Part shown: piece by piece, positions 7,699 through 17,106 of the stretch
How the letters are laid out: every line of letters begins with the position of its first letter
Position numbering within the stretch: the stretch's first letter is position 1
From: Sphingorhabdus rigui
GTDB lineage: Bacteria > Pseudomonadota > Alphaproteobacteria > Sphingomonadales > Sphingomonadaceae
NCBI RefSeq assembly: GCF_014196595.1
Contig: NZ_JACIEA010000001.1
Coordinates: forward strand, 1,482,546 to 1,546,545
Length of the DNA stretch: 64,000 bases
Direction of reading: 5' to 3'
The notes under the pieces: model-generated
What the model was told of the DNA's origin: nothing
Database searches by the model: none
The model's input: the letters and a program-made list of their open reading frames with translations, nothing else
Program-made: the position numbers and the translations under genes

Positions 7699-8744
7699 GC
7701 CGCGCCCGTTGCTCCGCCGGTCAGCTTCGCATTTGTGTCCGCAAGTGCAAGCAGCTGATCCCGCTTGTCGAGCAGATAAGCCAGTCGGTCGGCATCAAAT
7801 GCGGGGACAGGCAAGGCCATCGCGCGGTCAAGCCGCGTCCGCGCCGCTGCGGTGATTTCGGGTAACATGTCGGCAATCGCACGCATTTCGTCCAACCGGC
7901 CCCAGCAGTTGAGCGCGATATCGCATCCCGCCTCAACACAGCGCAGCGCGCGTGTCGCAACGTCCCCTTGAAGCGCGTTCATATCGAGATCATCGCTCAT
8001 CAACAGGCCGTCAAAGCCGATATTTGCACGGATGATATCATTCAGGACATAAGGAGACATGGTTGCCGTGTGCTGATCGTCCCACACATCGTAAACCACA
8101 TGCCCGGTCATGCCCATTGCGGCGTTGTTCAGCGTGCGAAATGGCGCGAGGTCTTGTTCCAGCTCCGCCGCGCTTGCGGTGACATGCGGCAGGTCATGAT
8201 GGGTATCGACGCTGGCGCGGCCCTGCCCCGGCATATGTTTGACAACGCCAATGACGCCGCCTTTTGCAAGGCCGTCCAATATCGCACGGCCAAGCGCGGC
8301 AACGCGCATCGGGTCGCTGCCCAGCGCACGGTCACCGATGGCCGAATGCGTTTCGGGCACGCGGACATCGAGCACGGGCAAGCAATCGACGTTAATGCCC
8401 ACTTCGTTCAGCGACAGCGCGATGGCTTCGGCATTGCAACGCGCCGCCTCAATCGCGGTCATCGGTGCCACATCGTACAGCGCGTCAAACGCCCCGCCCG
8501 CGGGAAAGTCAGGCCAGACGGGCGGACGCATACGCGCAACGCGGCCGCCTTCCTGATCAATCAGGACAGGCACATCATCGCGGCCATGTAAGGTCCGCAA
8601 GCTGTCGGTCAGCGCGCGCACCTGTGCGCGGTCCTCAATATTGCGTTTGAACAGGATGTAGCCCGCCGGTTCGACATCGCGAAACAGGCGTTTTTCATCA
8701 TCGGTCAGGGTCAGGCCCGAAAGGCCAAATATCACGGGCTTCAT
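7695..8744 (-). CDS. nagZ: beta-N-acetylhexosaminidase NagZ (glycoside hydrolase family 3)
   Basis: Cytoplasmic enzyme that removes N-acetylglucosamine from anhydromuropeptides during cell-wall recycling. From the ATG at 8744 it has 349 residues; the open frame extends 21 codons further upstream without family similarity. Visible motifs are the DQEGGRVARM loop, the KHMPGQGRASVDTHHDLP loop holding the His/Asp general acid, and MSDDLDMNAL with the nucleophilic Asp. The loop reads PGQG where NagZ proteins I know have PGHG, and DTH where most have DSH; the catalytic His and Asp are kept. It overlaps scpA by 4 nt. Confidence 0.93.
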   Translation of the reverse strand: MKPVIFGLSGLTLTDDEKRLFRDVEPAGYILFKRNIEDRAQVRALTDSLRTLHGRDDVPVLIDQEGGRVARMRPPVWPDFPAGGAFDALYDVAPMTAIEAARCNAEAIALSLNEVGINVDCLPVLDVRVPETHSAIGDRALGSDPMRVAALGRAILDGLAKGGVIGVVKHMPGQGRASVDTHHDLPHVTASAAELEQDLAPFRTLNNAAMGMTGHVVYDVWDDQHTATMSPYVLNDIIRANIGFDGLLMSDDLDMNALQGDVATRALRCVEAGCDIALNCWGRLDEMRAIADMLPEITAAARTRLDRAMALPVPAFDADRLAYLLDKRDQLLALADTNAKLTGGATGAA

Positions 8745-8819
8745 AGCGCGCAAGCTAGGGCCGCCGTGCCCCCAAGGCAAGCATGGAGCAGCGGCGCTTT
8801 GGCCCAAAGCTGTGTATAA

Positions 8820-9326
8820 TTAACGGATTGCCCCAAGGAAATCGAGCTTGCCCACAGGCACGCCCTTCATCCGCAGCAACGCATAGGCCATGCTGAGGTG
8901 GAAGAAGAAATTGGGAATGGCAAAGCCGTGGACGTAGCTGTTGCCCGTGAAGGGTATGTCACCGCTTGGCGTGGTGAGCACAACTTTCGCGTCTTCACGG
9001 CCTTCAAAACCATCGGGCGATGCGGCTTCCAGAAACGCAATCGCCTTGGCCACGCGGCCCTGCACATCGGCGTAGCTGACTTCATCATCCGCCCATGGCT
9101 GATTTTCCACTTGGCCGACGCGCACAGCGACAAACTTTGCGGTATCGGTCACCATTTGCACCTGCCGCGTGAGCGGTGCCATGTCGTCGATCAAGCGCGC
9201 ATCGAGCAAGTCGGACAGGGGCATGCCCTGCTCCGCGGCAAAGGCGCTGCCCTTTTCCAGCATGTTCGACAGGTTTTTCAGACCGCGGATGAAAGCGGGA
9301 ATAGCGACGTCATATAATGCAGGCAT
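8820..9326 (-). CDS. DUF1993 family protein
   Basis: A 168-residue soluble protein of the DUF1993 family, recognised from the N-terminal MPALYDVAIPAFIRGLKNLSNML and the C-terminal YVHGFAIPNFFFHLSMAYALLR. Such proteins are predicted four-helix DinB-like folds with no assigned reaction. AGGAGA lies 5 nt before the ATG. It sits between the SPOR gene and nagZ, two genes that are normally direct neighbours in alphaproteobacteria, with about 70-nt gaps on both sides. An insertion into the operon is therefore likely. Confidence 0.85.
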   Translation of the reverse strand: MPALYDVAIPAFIRGLKNLSNMLEKGSAFAAEQGMPLSDLLDARLIDDMAPLTRQVQMVTDTAKFVAVRVGQVENQPWADDEVSYADVQGRVAKAIAFLEAASPDGFEGREDAKVVLTTPSGDIPFTGNSYVHGFAIPNFFFHLSMAYALLRMKGVPVGKLDFLGAIR

Positions 9327-9394
9327 GTTCTTCTCCTAAAAAGCGTGCGGGCGGCATGTGCTGCCACGGTCCTTTGCCCCCGCAAAAATGTTGA

Positions 9395-10066
9395 TTAGCG
9401 CACGATCAGGCAGTTTTCGCCCGCGACCTTCAGCTTTGCGCATAATTGCTGCGCTTCGGATGAATTTGCGGTTACCGCCTGAAGCCGGAAAACCTTGCGG
9501 CCGCCTTCGACATTGGCTTCCGCGACTTTGCGGTTCATTCCGGCCAAAAAGCCAAAGCGTTTGTTCAAAGCAGCCCAAGCTGCGTCGGCCTTCGCAGAAT
9601 CGCCGAACGCGCCGAGTTGCACCATGACTGCGCCCGCAGATGGTGCCGCAGACGGTGCGGCTGGTGCTGCTGCTGGAGCCGATGCCATGGCGGCAGGTGG
9701 CGCGGCGGCTGCGACTTTCGCGGCGGGAACCAATGTCGCGCCGGTTTTGGTGCCTTCGCTCGCGGCAAAAGCCGAATCGCCCTCACCTTCAAATCTTTTG
9801 CCACCGGCGTCCTGAGGCTTGACCTTATAGGCGCCTACGGGCGCGGCAATCAGTTCGCCATTGCCATTCGCGCCGCCCGTCCGGTTATGCTGCAGCCAAT
9901 AGACCACGCCGACAACCGCTGCGAGCAAAGCAAGCCCAGCAAGCACCATCGCCACGACCTTTAGCGGGGATGCACCATCATCATATTCGTAACCGTCAGC
10001 GGTTTCCAACCAGGGCAGACGATCAGGATCGTTCAGATTCAGTCCATTGTTGTTGGTGTTGTTCAT
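9395..10066 (-). CDS. SPOR-domain inner-membrane protein
   Basis: A 223-residue bitopic protein: a short cytoplasmic N-terminus, one membrane helix (about 32-54, VVAMVLAGLALLAAVVGVVYWL), an Ala/Pro-rich linker (about 100-145), and a C-terminal SPOR repeat (VQLGAFGDSAKADAAWAALNKRF through QLCAKLKVAGENCLIVR). SPOR domains bind denuded glycan strands at the division site. It lies 16 nt after argS and upstream of nagZ in the same direction, the conserved alphaproteobacterial order, so a division-associated role is likely. Confidence 0.9.
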   Translation of the reverse strand: MNNTNNNGLNLNDPDRLPWLETADGYEYDDGASPLKVVAMVLAGLALLAAVVGVVYWLQHNRTGGANGNGELIAAPVGAYKVKPQDAGGKRFEGEGDSAFAASEGTKTGATLVPAAKVAAAAPPAAMASAPAAAPAAPSAAPSAGAVMVQLGAFGDSAKADAAWAALNKRFGFLAGMNRKVAEANVEGGRKVFRLQAVTANSSEAQQLCAKLKVAGENCLIVR

Positions 10067-10082
10067 GCCGGTTCCCCAATTG

Positions 10083-11804
10083 CTACATATTGTAAGCGGC
10101 CTCGACGCCCATCAGGCGCAAACCATTGCGTAGAACTTGCCCGATATTGGTCGCCATGAAAAGCCTTGCACCCGTTAGCGCCGGGTCCTGGGCCAATATG
10201 AAGCGCTTGTCCGGTTGGTCATTGCCAAGGTTCCAATAAGCATGGAACGCGGCCGCCAAGTCATTGAGGTAAAAGGCAATACGGTGTGGCTCGCCCGATT
10301 TGGCGGACGCTTCGACAATGCGCGGGAAGTTGGCGGCTTCGCGAATAAGGCCGATTTCAGCGTCGCCGAGCAACGCGAGTTCCGATCCGTCGACGCCCAA
10401 GCCCTCGCCCTCTGCCTTGCGCAATGTGGAGGCGATACGCGCATGCGCATATTGCACATAAAATACCGGATTGTCCTTCGACGCTTCGACCACCTTGGCA
10501 AAGTCAAAGTCCATCTGCGCATCGGATTTGCGGGTCAGCATTGTGAAGCGGACGACATCCTTGCCGACTTCTTCAATCACATCGGCGAGCGTGACAAAGC
10601 TGCCCGACCGCTTGGACATTTTCACGGGCTCACCACCGCGCAGCAGGCGCACCATTTGCACAAGCTTGATATCGAAATCGACTTTGCCATCGGTCAGCGC
10701 GTTGACCGCCGCCTTGATGCGCTTGACGGTACCCGCATGATCCGCGCCCCAGATGTCGATCATGGCATCAACGCCCTGACTTTTCTGGAAATGATAGGCA
10801 AGATCAGCGCCGAAATAGGTCCAGCTGCCGTTGGATTTCTTGATCGGCCTATCTTGGTCATCACCAAATTGCGTGGACCGGAAAAGCGGAAGCGTAACCG
10901 GCTCCCAATCTTCGATTTCCTTGCCCTTTGGCTTTTCCAATTCGCCGTCATAGACAAGGCCACGCGCGCGCAATTCGCGCTCCGCAATGTCCGCCTTGCC
11001 CGCTTCATGCAGCTCGGCTTCGGATGAAAACAGGTCATGATGGATGCCAAGCAAGGCAAGGTCGGCCTTGATCATTTCCATCATCTCGGCAACCGCAGCT
11101 TTGCGGAACAGCGCAAGCCATTCTGCCTCTGGCAGGGCAACATATTGGTCGCCAAAACGCTCGGCGAGACGCTGACCGACCGGGATCAGATAGTCACCGG
11201 GGTAAAGCCCTTCGGCGATTTCTATGGTCTCGCCCAATGCCTCGCGATACCGCAAATGCGCGGACCGGGCCAAAACATCGACCTGCCCACCGGCGTCGTT
11301 GATATAATATTCGCGCACGACACGGTAGCCTGCGAACTCCATCAATGCGGCAAGCGCATCGCCCACCACAGCGCCGCGGCAATGCCCCATATGCATTGGC
11401 CCAGTGGGGTTGGCGGAGACATATTCGATATTTACCGATTTGCCGTCACCACGGTGCGACCGCCCATAATCATCGCCAGCCTGCGCAATCGCGCGCAGTT
11501 CATCGATCCATGCCGATGCATCCAACCGCAAATTTAGAAAGCCCGGCCCCGCGATTTCGACAGCCGTGACGCCGGAAACCTTTGCCAGCTCCGCCGACAA
11601 GGCTTCGGCCAATTGGCGCGGATTAAGCCCTGCAGGTTTGGCAAGCACCATCGCGGCGTTGGTCGATATGTCGCCATGCGATGGATCGCGTGGCGGTTCG
11701 ACCGTCACATGAGAGCGATCAATGCCCGATGGCAGCGTCTTGCTGGCAACAAGTGCGTCCAACGCATGATCGACATGCGCTGCATATTGTTCAAAAAGGG
11801 TCAT
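10083..11804 (-). CDS. argS: arginyl-tRNA synthetase
   Basis: Class I aminoacyl-tRNA synthetase charging tRNA-Arg in the cytoplasm, 573 residues. An N-terminal tRNA D-loop-binding domain (about 1-110) precedes the HIGH-type signature SANPTGPMHMGHCRGAV (130-145). The KMSKS-like loop is VKMSKRSGSFVTL. The C-terminal DALR helical domain ends in the typical LRLMGVEAAYNM, close to the invariant M terminus of ArgS. It is the first gene of the long minus-strand operon ending in tatC. Confidence 0.98.
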   Translation of the reverse strand: MTLFEQYAAHVDHALDALVASKTLPSGIDRSHVTVEPPRDPSHGDISTNAAMVLAKPAGLNPRQLAEALSAELAKVSGVTAVEIAGPGFLNLRLDASAWIDELRAIAQAGDDYGRSHRGDGKSVNIEYVSANPTGPMHMGHCRGAVVGDALAALMEFAGYRVVREYYINDAGGQVDVLARSAHLRYREALGETIEIAEGLYPGDYLIPVGQRLAERFGDQYVALPEAEWLALFRKAAVAEMMEMIKADLALLGIHHDLFSSEAELHEAGKADIAERELRARGLVYDGELEKPKGKEIEDWEPVTLPLFRSTQFGDDQDRPIKKSNGSWTYFGADLAYHFQKSQGVDAMIDIWGADHAGTVKRIKAAVNALTDGKVDFDIKLVQMVRLLRGGEPVKMSKRSGSFVTLADVIEEVGKDVVRFTMLTRKSDAQMDFDFAKVVEASKDNPVFYVQYAHARIASTLRKAEGEGLGVDGSELALLGDAEIGLIREAANFPRIVEASAKSGEPHRIAFYLNDLAAAFHAYWNLGNDQPDKRFILAQDPALTGARLFMATNIGQVLRNGLRLMGVEAAYNM

Positions 11805-11829
11805 CTTCGTGCCTTGAAAAAAGCGCGTA

Positions 11830-12480
11830 TCAACGCGTTACATTATACCGCAGCTGATCTTCGGTCAGCTGGAAACCGACAAGCATTTCAAAGCTTGATC
11901 GGACGACCGCCGCACGCACTTCAGGGTCCGCCATGGGGTCAAGCGCCGCATCGGGGTCACCGGGCTTGCGCTTCTTGGTAATTTTTTGAACGATTTCGGC
12001 CGGCAAGCTGGCCGATGCCTTGTCGATATAGCTTGCGGCTTGCGCGCTGGCGGATGCCCGCTGCTGGCCATCGGCAAATTGCAACGTCACTTGGCCCACG
12101 CGCTTGGCGATAACGGCGCTGTTGCCCTGCACCACGGTGGTGAAATAGGGCAAAGTCACTGTCCGGCTGCCTTGCGTATCGCTGCGCCGCGCCTGAACAT
12201 CAAAACTTGCTTGTGAAAAAATCTTGTCGCCACTGTCGTTGCACGTTGGGCGGACATTGGTGATCGATGCGACGACGTCGATTGCGCTCGCGTCCTGGCT
12301 GCTGGCCGGGTTGAACAAGGTTATGTCGCCCGTGCCATCAGGAACCGCGACCGCCGGGCAGCCCGACCGTGTGACGTTCACGCCTACACCGGCGCCGATA
12401 TCAAGGTCGCCTTCGCGCGAACAACCGGCCAAGGTTGCTGCAACAATGCCGAAGGTCAGGACTTTGGCGGCAAATTTCAT
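11830..12480 (-). CDS. putative lipoprotein of unknown function
   Basis: A 216-residue exported lipoprotein. The ATG at 12480 is preferred because AAGGAT lies about 8 nt upstream and a proper signal with lipobox LAGC (MKFAAKVLTFGIVAATLAGC) follows; the open frame reaches upstream to 12903 but there it would overlap ispH. The mature part has a beta-rich region (FSQASFDVQARRSDTQGSRTVTLPYFTTVVQG) and a charged C-terminal helix. I recognise it only as an uncharacterised sphingomonad-type lipoprotein. It lies 25 nt upstream of argS, in the same direction. Confidence 0.75.
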   Translation of the reverse strand: MKFAAKVLTFGIVAATLAGCSREGDLDIGAGVGVNVTRSGCPAVAVPDGTGDITLFNPASSQDASAIDVVASITNVRPTCNDSGDKIFSQASFDVQARRSDTQGSRTVTLPYFTTVVQGNSAVIAKRVGQVTLQFADGQQRASASAQAASYIDKASASLPAEIVQKITKKRKPGDPDAALDPMADPEVRAAVVRSSFEMLVGFQLTEDQLRYNVTR

Positions 12481-12615
12481 ATAGGCTATCCTTGGCATAA
12501 CAGTGCGTGGGTTGCGGGTACGTCGCTGGCATTGGTCCTTATCCGCCCATCGCCTGACGTGCAACAGGGGAAAGGCCTTGGCGGATGCGGCCTGTTTAAC
12601 TAAAGGACATTGCCG

Positions 12616-13581
12616 ATGACTGAACAAACGATCTCCAAGAAACCCCTCACGCTGCTTCTGGCGGCACCACGCGGTTTTTGCGCTGGTGTTGACCGCGCTA
12701 TCAAGATTGTCGAGCTCGCGCTCGAACAACATGGCGCGCCGGTATATGTGCGCCATGAAATTGTGCACAACCGCTTTGTCGTCGACAGTTTGAAGGCCAA
12801 GGGCGCGATATTTGTCGAGGAACTGGATGAAGTGCCCGATGACGCGCATGTCGTATTTTCGGCGCATGGTGTTCCTAAATCGGTCCCCGCAAATGCGCAG
12901 CAACGCGGCCTTGCCTATTTCGATGCCACCTGCCCGTTGGTGTCAAAGGTGCACAAACAGGCCGAACGGCAGGTTCAAGCCGGCCGGCACATCATTTTCG
13001 TTGGCCATGCAGGCCACCCCGAAGTCATCGGTACATTCGGCCAAGTCCCCGCAGGCGCGATGACATTGGTGGAAACCGCCGAGGACGCACGCAATCTTCA
13101 GCCTGCGGATGCAGACAATCTCGCTTTCCTGACGCAGACGACTTTGTCGGTCGACGATACGTCGGAAATCGTCTCCATTCTTGAATCACGCTTCCCGAAC
13201 ATTGTCGGGCCAAAGGGTGAGGATATTTGTTACGCGACATCGAACCGGCAAGAGGCGGTAAAGGCGATTGCGGGTAAATGCGAACTCGTCATCGTCATTG
13301 GCGCGCCAAACAGTTCAAATTCGCTGCGCTTGGTCGAAGTCGCCGCGCGTTCGGGTGCGAAAGCGCATCTTGTGCAGCGCGCCGACGATATCAGCATGAA
13401 CTGGTTTGACGGTGTGGACACGCTTGGCCTGACCGCAGGTGCATCGGCCCCTGAAATATTGGTCCGCGAAATCATCGATGCGCTTGCCGCGCATTTTGAC
13501 ATCGATGAACAGCAGGTCACAACCGCGCAAGAAAGCATCACCTTTAAATTGCCACGCGAACTGGCCGGCGCGGCGGCTTGA
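12616..13581 (+). CDS. ispH: 4-hydroxy-3-methylbut-2-enyl diphosphate reductase
   Basis: Last enzyme of the MEP pathway, producing IPP and DMAPP with a 4Fe-4S cluster; 321 residues. The three cluster cysteines are C22 (RGFCAGV), C106 (DATCPLV) and C205 ([11 protein letters not shown]). The HEIVHN and HGVP histidine segments and the TQTTLS motif of the active site are present. AAAGGA lies 8 nt before the ATG. The thrB start follows one base after the stop, so the two are co-translated; a functional link is not obvious. Confidence 0.98.
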   Translation: MTEQTISKKPLTLLLAAPRGFCAGVDRAIKIVELALEQHGAPVYVRHEIVHNRFVVDSLKAKGAIFVEELDEVPDDAHVVFSAHGVPKSVPANAQQRGLAYFDATCPLVSKVHKQAERQVQAGRHIIFVGHAGHPEVIGTFGQVPAGAMTLVETAEDARNLQPADADNLAFLTQTTLSVDDTSEIVSILESRFPNIVGPKGEDICYATSNRQEAVKAIAGKCELVIVIGAPNSSNSLRLVEVAARSGAKAHLVQRADDISMNWFDGVDTLGLTAGASAPEILVREIIDALAAHFDIDEQQVTTAQESITFKLPRELAGAAA

Positions 13582-13582
13582 T

Positions 13583-14557
13583 TTGGCCGTTTATACGCAA
13601 TTAGGGCCTGAACAGGTCGGTGCCTTTCTGGCGCTTTACGATGTCGGTGAACTGGTTTCGCTCAAGGGCATTGCCGAGGGTGTTGAAAACAGCAATTTCT
13701 TTGTCGAAACAACGCAAAGCCGGTTCATTCTGACCATTTATGAAAACCGCGTAAACCCAGAGGATCTGCCGTTTTTCTATGCCCTGCTAAAGCATTTGCA
13801 CGAAGCGGGGTGCAAGGTTCCGCGCTTCATGTCGGACCGCAACGGCAATTGGCTGCAGACCATCGCGGGAAAGCCTGCCTGCCTGATCGAATTTCTCAAT
13901 GGCGTATCGGTCACCGAACCATCGGCGGCACAGGCGCACTCCACCGGCGCAGCACTGGGGCAAATGCACCAGGCGCTGGCGGACTTCACGCTGTCGCGGC
14001 CCAACAGCCTTGGCATCTCTGCATTCCGGCCGCTCGCCATGCGCTGCACTGCGCAAGGTCTCGACGCCATTGCCGAAGGCCTATCTGCGCGGATATTTGC
14101 GGAATGCGATTATCTTGAGGCGCATTGGCCGACCAATCTTCCCGTGGCCGCCATCCATGCGGACCTGTTTCCGGACAATGTCCTGATGCTTGGCGACAAT
14201 GTCACTGGGCTGATCGATTTCTATTTCGCTTGCTCCGAAATTCGCGCTTATGACCTTGCGGTCACCCACAGCGCATGGTGTTTTTCGGGCGATGGCAAAG
14301 TCTTTGATGCGGATGTGAGTGCGGCCATGTTGTCGGGCTACACCCAAGCTGTGCCGATGGATGCCGCAACGCGCGACGCATTGCCGATATTGCTGCGCGG
14401 TGCCTGTTTGCGGTTTACATTAACGCGGTGTTACGACTGGATTAACACGCCGGCCGATGCGCTGGTCACGCGCAAAGACCCCTTGGCGTTTCTGCGGCGG
14501 CTGGAATTCTACAGCGACCCAAGTCAGGTTGAAGCTTTATTGGCCCAGTTGCCATGA
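13583..14557 (+). CDS. thrB: homoserine kinase (APH-fold, ThrB2 type)
   Basis: Phosphorylates homoserine in threonine synthesis. It has 324 residues from a TTG start directly after the ispH stop; the sequence [16 protein letters not shown] is the usual beginning of this alphaproteobacterial type, and no in-frame ATG is near. It belongs to the choline/aminoglycoside kinase fold, not the GHMP family. The Brenner-type loop [12 protein letters not shown] (191-202, with H192, D194 and N199) and the following metal-binding LIDFYF are seen. It overlaps rnhA by 4 nt. Confidence 0.93.
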   Translation: MAVYTQLGPEQVGAFLALYDVGELVSLKGIAEGVENSNFFVETTQSRFILTIYENRVNPEDLPFFYALLKHLHEAGCKVPRFMSDRNGNWLQTIAGKPACLIEFLNGVSVTEPSAAQAHSTGAALGQMHQALADFTLSRPNSLGISAFRPLAMRCTAQGLDAIAEGLSARIFAECDYLEAHWPTNLPVAAIHADLFPDNVLMLGDNVTGLIDFYFACSEIRAYDLAVTHSAWCFSGDGKVFDADVSAAMLSGYTQAVPMDAATRDALPILLRGACLRFTLTRCYDWINTPADALVTRKDPLAFLRRLEFYSDPSQVEALLAQLP

Positions 14558-15000
14558 AACAGATTGAAATTTTCACCGACGGCGCGTGCAAGGGCAATCC
14601 CGGGCCGGGCGGCTGGGGCGCGATCATCCGTTATGGCAAGCATGAAAAAGAAATTGCGGGCGGCGATCCGGACACCACCAACAACCGCATGGAAATGAGC
14701 GCGGTCATTCAGGCGCTGAACGCCCTTGTCGAACCGTGCAGCGTCAAACTGCACACCGACAGCAAATATGTCATCGACGGCATCACAAAATGGATCTTTG
14801 GCTGGCAACGCAATGGTTGGAAAAACGCGTCAAAACAGCCGGTGCGCAATTCCGACCTATGGCGTGAGATGGTCGCAGCGATGGCGCGGCATCAGGTGGA
14901 ATGGATTTGGGTCAAAGGGCATAATGGCCACCCCGAAAACGAACGCGCAGACCGGCTGGCCAGCGATGCGGCCGACGCTGCCAGCAACAAAATTGGGTAA
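14554..15000 (+). CDS. rnhA: ribonuclease HI
   Basis: Degrades the RNA strand of RNA-DNA hybrids (Okazaki primers, R-loops); 148 residues, normal length. Catalytic carboxylates are D9 ([11 protein letters not shown]), E47 (NRMEM), D69 (HTDSKYV) and D133 (NERADRLA), with the basic handle [24 protein letters not shown]. The ATG overlaps the thrB stop (ATGA). ThrB-rnhA is a common alphaproteobacterial pair. Confidence 0.98.
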   Translation: MKQIEIFTDGACKGNPGPGGWGAIIRYGKHEKEIAGGDPDTTNNRMEMSAVIQALNALVEPCSVKLHTDSKYVIDGITKWIFGWQRNGWKNASKQPVRNSDLWREMVAAMARHQVEWIWVKGHNGHPENERADRLASDAADAASNKIG

Positions 15001-15006
15001 ACTGGT

Positions 15007-16113
15007 TTAAAAACGCCCGGGCGCATATAGCGCGGCATGGACGCGGTCGGGCGCTATTATGGCATCGTTCAGTAACGACGCCGCCAGCTGCGCCGCGGCA
15101 GGCGCCGTCTGAATGCCAAAGCCGCCCTGCCCTGCAAACCAGAAGAACGCATCATGCGCCGCATCGCGGCCAATGACCGGCAGCCGGTCAGGCGCAAAGC
15201 TGCGCAATCCAGCCCATTTGCGTTCAACCCGGCGGATATCCCAATCAACAACCTGCTGCAGCCGATCAATGGCAAGCGCGATATCATATTCTTCGGGCGC
15301 GGCATCGCATGGCGGTGTTGCGGTCTCATCATGCGGGCTCAGCCACAAACGTCCGCCCGCATCGGGCTTGAAATAGAAACTGCCATCCAAGCCAATGACG
15401 AGCGGCAGGGCCGCAGGCACATCGGGTGCAACCGCCAATTGCGCAATCGTACGGCGATAGGGTTGAATGCCCAAGGGAGCAACGCCCGCCATCTGCGCCA
15501 CATTATCGGCCCATGCCCCGGCGGCGTTGACGATGATATCGGCGGTACAGTTCAGGCTGCCCGCTTGAATATGCCACATGCCGTCGCGCCATTGCGCACG
15601 TTCCAGCCGGCTGTTGCAATGCGGCTGTACGCCCTGCTTGCGCGCTTGGCGCAGATAGGCCGCGTGGAGCGCGGCGACGTCAATATCCGCACAGGCCGCT
15701 TCCCATAGCCCCGTTGTCCATCCGCTGCGCAGACCGGGCACATGTCGTTCCAAATCCTCACGATCGCTGCGTTCAATATGCACGCCGCTTGAGGCAAACT
15801 CCGCCAGCATCGCATCCGCCAAAGGCTGCTGCCCGGCCGTGCCGATATGCAGCCCGCCGCGCGGGGACATCAATGGGCCGTCATGGAAATCCTTGGGTGG
15901 GTTCGCCAGAAACGGGCCCGACGCCGTTGTCAGCGGTTGAACGTCCGGGCCACCATAGCATTCAACCCAGAACGCGGCGGACCGGCCCGTGGAATGATAT
16001 CCCGGATGTGCCTCCGCCTCAATCAGGACAACCGACTGATAAGCGGACAGCTGCGCGGCCAGACTTGCCCCGGCGATTCCCGCACCGATTATGGCAATGC
16101 TAAAATCGCTCAT
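15007..16113 (-). CDS. FAD-dependent oxidoreductase, DAO family
   Basis: A 368-residue flavoprotein of the D-amino-acid/glycine oxidase fold. The N-terminal dinucleotide-binding motif IAIIGAGIAGASLAAQL (residues 5-21) and a second FAD contact (NAAGAWADNVAQMAG) are clear. The C-terminal segment PVIGRDAAHDAFFWFAGQGGFGIQTAPA is the usual flavin-contact end of DAO enzymes. The substrate is unknown; a D-amino acid dehydrogenase or glycine-oxidase-like activity is plausible. It ends 7 nt after rnhA's stop (convergent), and its ATG overlaps the stop of the upstream hydrolase by 4 nt, so the two are co-transcribed. Confidence 0.85.
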   Translation of the reverse strand: MSDFSIAIIGAGIAGASLAAQLSAYQSVVLIEAEAHPGYHSTGRSAAFWVECYGGPDVQPLTTASGPFLANPPKDFHDGPLMSPRGGLHIGTAGQQPLADAMLAEFASSGVHIERSDREDLERHVPGLRSGWTTGLWEAACADIDVAALHAAYLRQARKQGVQPHCNSRLERAQWRDGMWHIQAGSLNCTADIIVNAAGAWADNVAQMAGVAPLGIQPYRRTIAQLAVAPDVPAALPLVIGLDGSFYFKPDAGGRLWLSPHDETATPPCDAAPEEYDIALAIDRLQQVVDWDIRRVERKWAGLRSFAPDRLPVIGRDAAHDAFFWFAGQGGFGIQTAPAAAQLAASLLNDAIIAPDRVHAALYAPGRF

Positions 16114-17090
16114 GGCCGGGGCGCGTGCTGGTCCAGAAAGGCGTCAATGCGTTGCAGGCACTGGTCGCGCACGCCATCTGCTTCGCGCAGCAGCTCATGT
16201 GCGGCCTCTTCGCCGAAAATCAGCGTTTCGGCATGTGGCAGCCGCTTGCTGTCTGCGATGACCCGCTTTGTGCTGACCAGCTGATCCGCCGTCGTTGCAA
16301 GCAACAGAATTGGCGTTTGCACCGCCTCCAGCGCGCCGGGGCGTTCCAGCAAGCGGATCGACGCCATGGCGCGCTCCACCCAATGCCAGCTTGGCGGCCC
16401 AAGCTTCACCTCAGGACGCAGCGCCCACCACGCAACCTCGTCTTCATAACGGTCGTCGTCATGCGTCAGCATTTTGCCGCGCATGCTCATCGGCGACAAT
16501 GGCTTTTCACTGACTTTCCATGCGGCTTGTTTGCCCTTGCCCAATGCCACAATCAATTTGGCAACGGCATGGTTGAGCGCAAGCGGCAGGCCGCCGGTTT
16601 GAATACCCAGCATCGGCGCGCTCAGCGCCACCGCGTCGGGATCCATCGCCTTTTCCACCAAAGCGCGCATCGCCAGTTGCCCGCCCATGCTGTGTGCGAG
16701 CACAACATGCGGCGCTGGCGTTGCGCGTTTCCATGCGTCCCAAAATGTGCGCAAATCGGCAATCCAAGTGGCGAAATCGTCAATATGGCCGACTTGCGGA
16801 TCATCCAGCAACCGGCCCGAAGCACCCTGCCCGCGCCAGTCGATGGCGGTAACATGCCATCCGGCATCGGCATAATAAGCCAATGTTTCCAGATATTTTT
16901 CATAATGATCGCCGCGACCGGGCAAGAATAACAAGGATCCACGCGGCGGGGTCGACGCCTGCCAATCAATCCGCCGGATCGGCCAACCATCGGCGGCGTA
17001 CCACATCGTTTCTGTGGCATTGGCCGGAATTGCGCGGCGGTTCATCGGTGTTTTCGGTGCGTGCATGGTTACTTTTTGGTAATCTTTCAT
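16110..17090 (-). CDS. alpha/beta hydrolase, monoacylglycerol lipase-like
   Basis: A 326-residue serine hydrolase with Ser134 in the nucleophile elbow AHSMGG, an acid in TTADQLVS and a His in EEAAHELLRE. The oxyanion segment LFLPGRGDHYEKYLETLAYYADAGWHVTAIDWRGQG resembles lysophospholipase/monoacylglycerol lipase (PldB-type) proteins. The start could also be the ATG eight codons later at 17066; neither has a good ribosome site. It is coupled to the FAD oxidoreductase and diverges from cpaA with almost no spacer (16 nt). Confidence 0.83.
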   Translation of the reverse strand: MKDYQKVTMHAPKTPMNRRAIPANATETMWYAADGWPIRRIDWQASTPPRGSLLFLPGRGDHYEKYLETLAYYADAGWHVTAIDWRGQGASGRLLDDPQVGHIDDFATWIADLRTFWDAWKRATPAPHVVLAHSMGGQLAMRALVEKAMDPDAVALSAPMLGIQTGGLPLALNHAVAKLIVALGKGKQAAWKVSEKPLSPMSMRGKMLTHDDDRYEDEVAWWALRPEVKLGPPSWHWVERAMASIRLLERPGALEAVQTPILLLATTADQLVSTKRVIADSKRLPHAETLIFGEEAAHELLREADGVRDQCLQRIDAFLDQHAPRP

Positions 17091-17106
17091 AGTTAATGCT
17101 GTGCAG

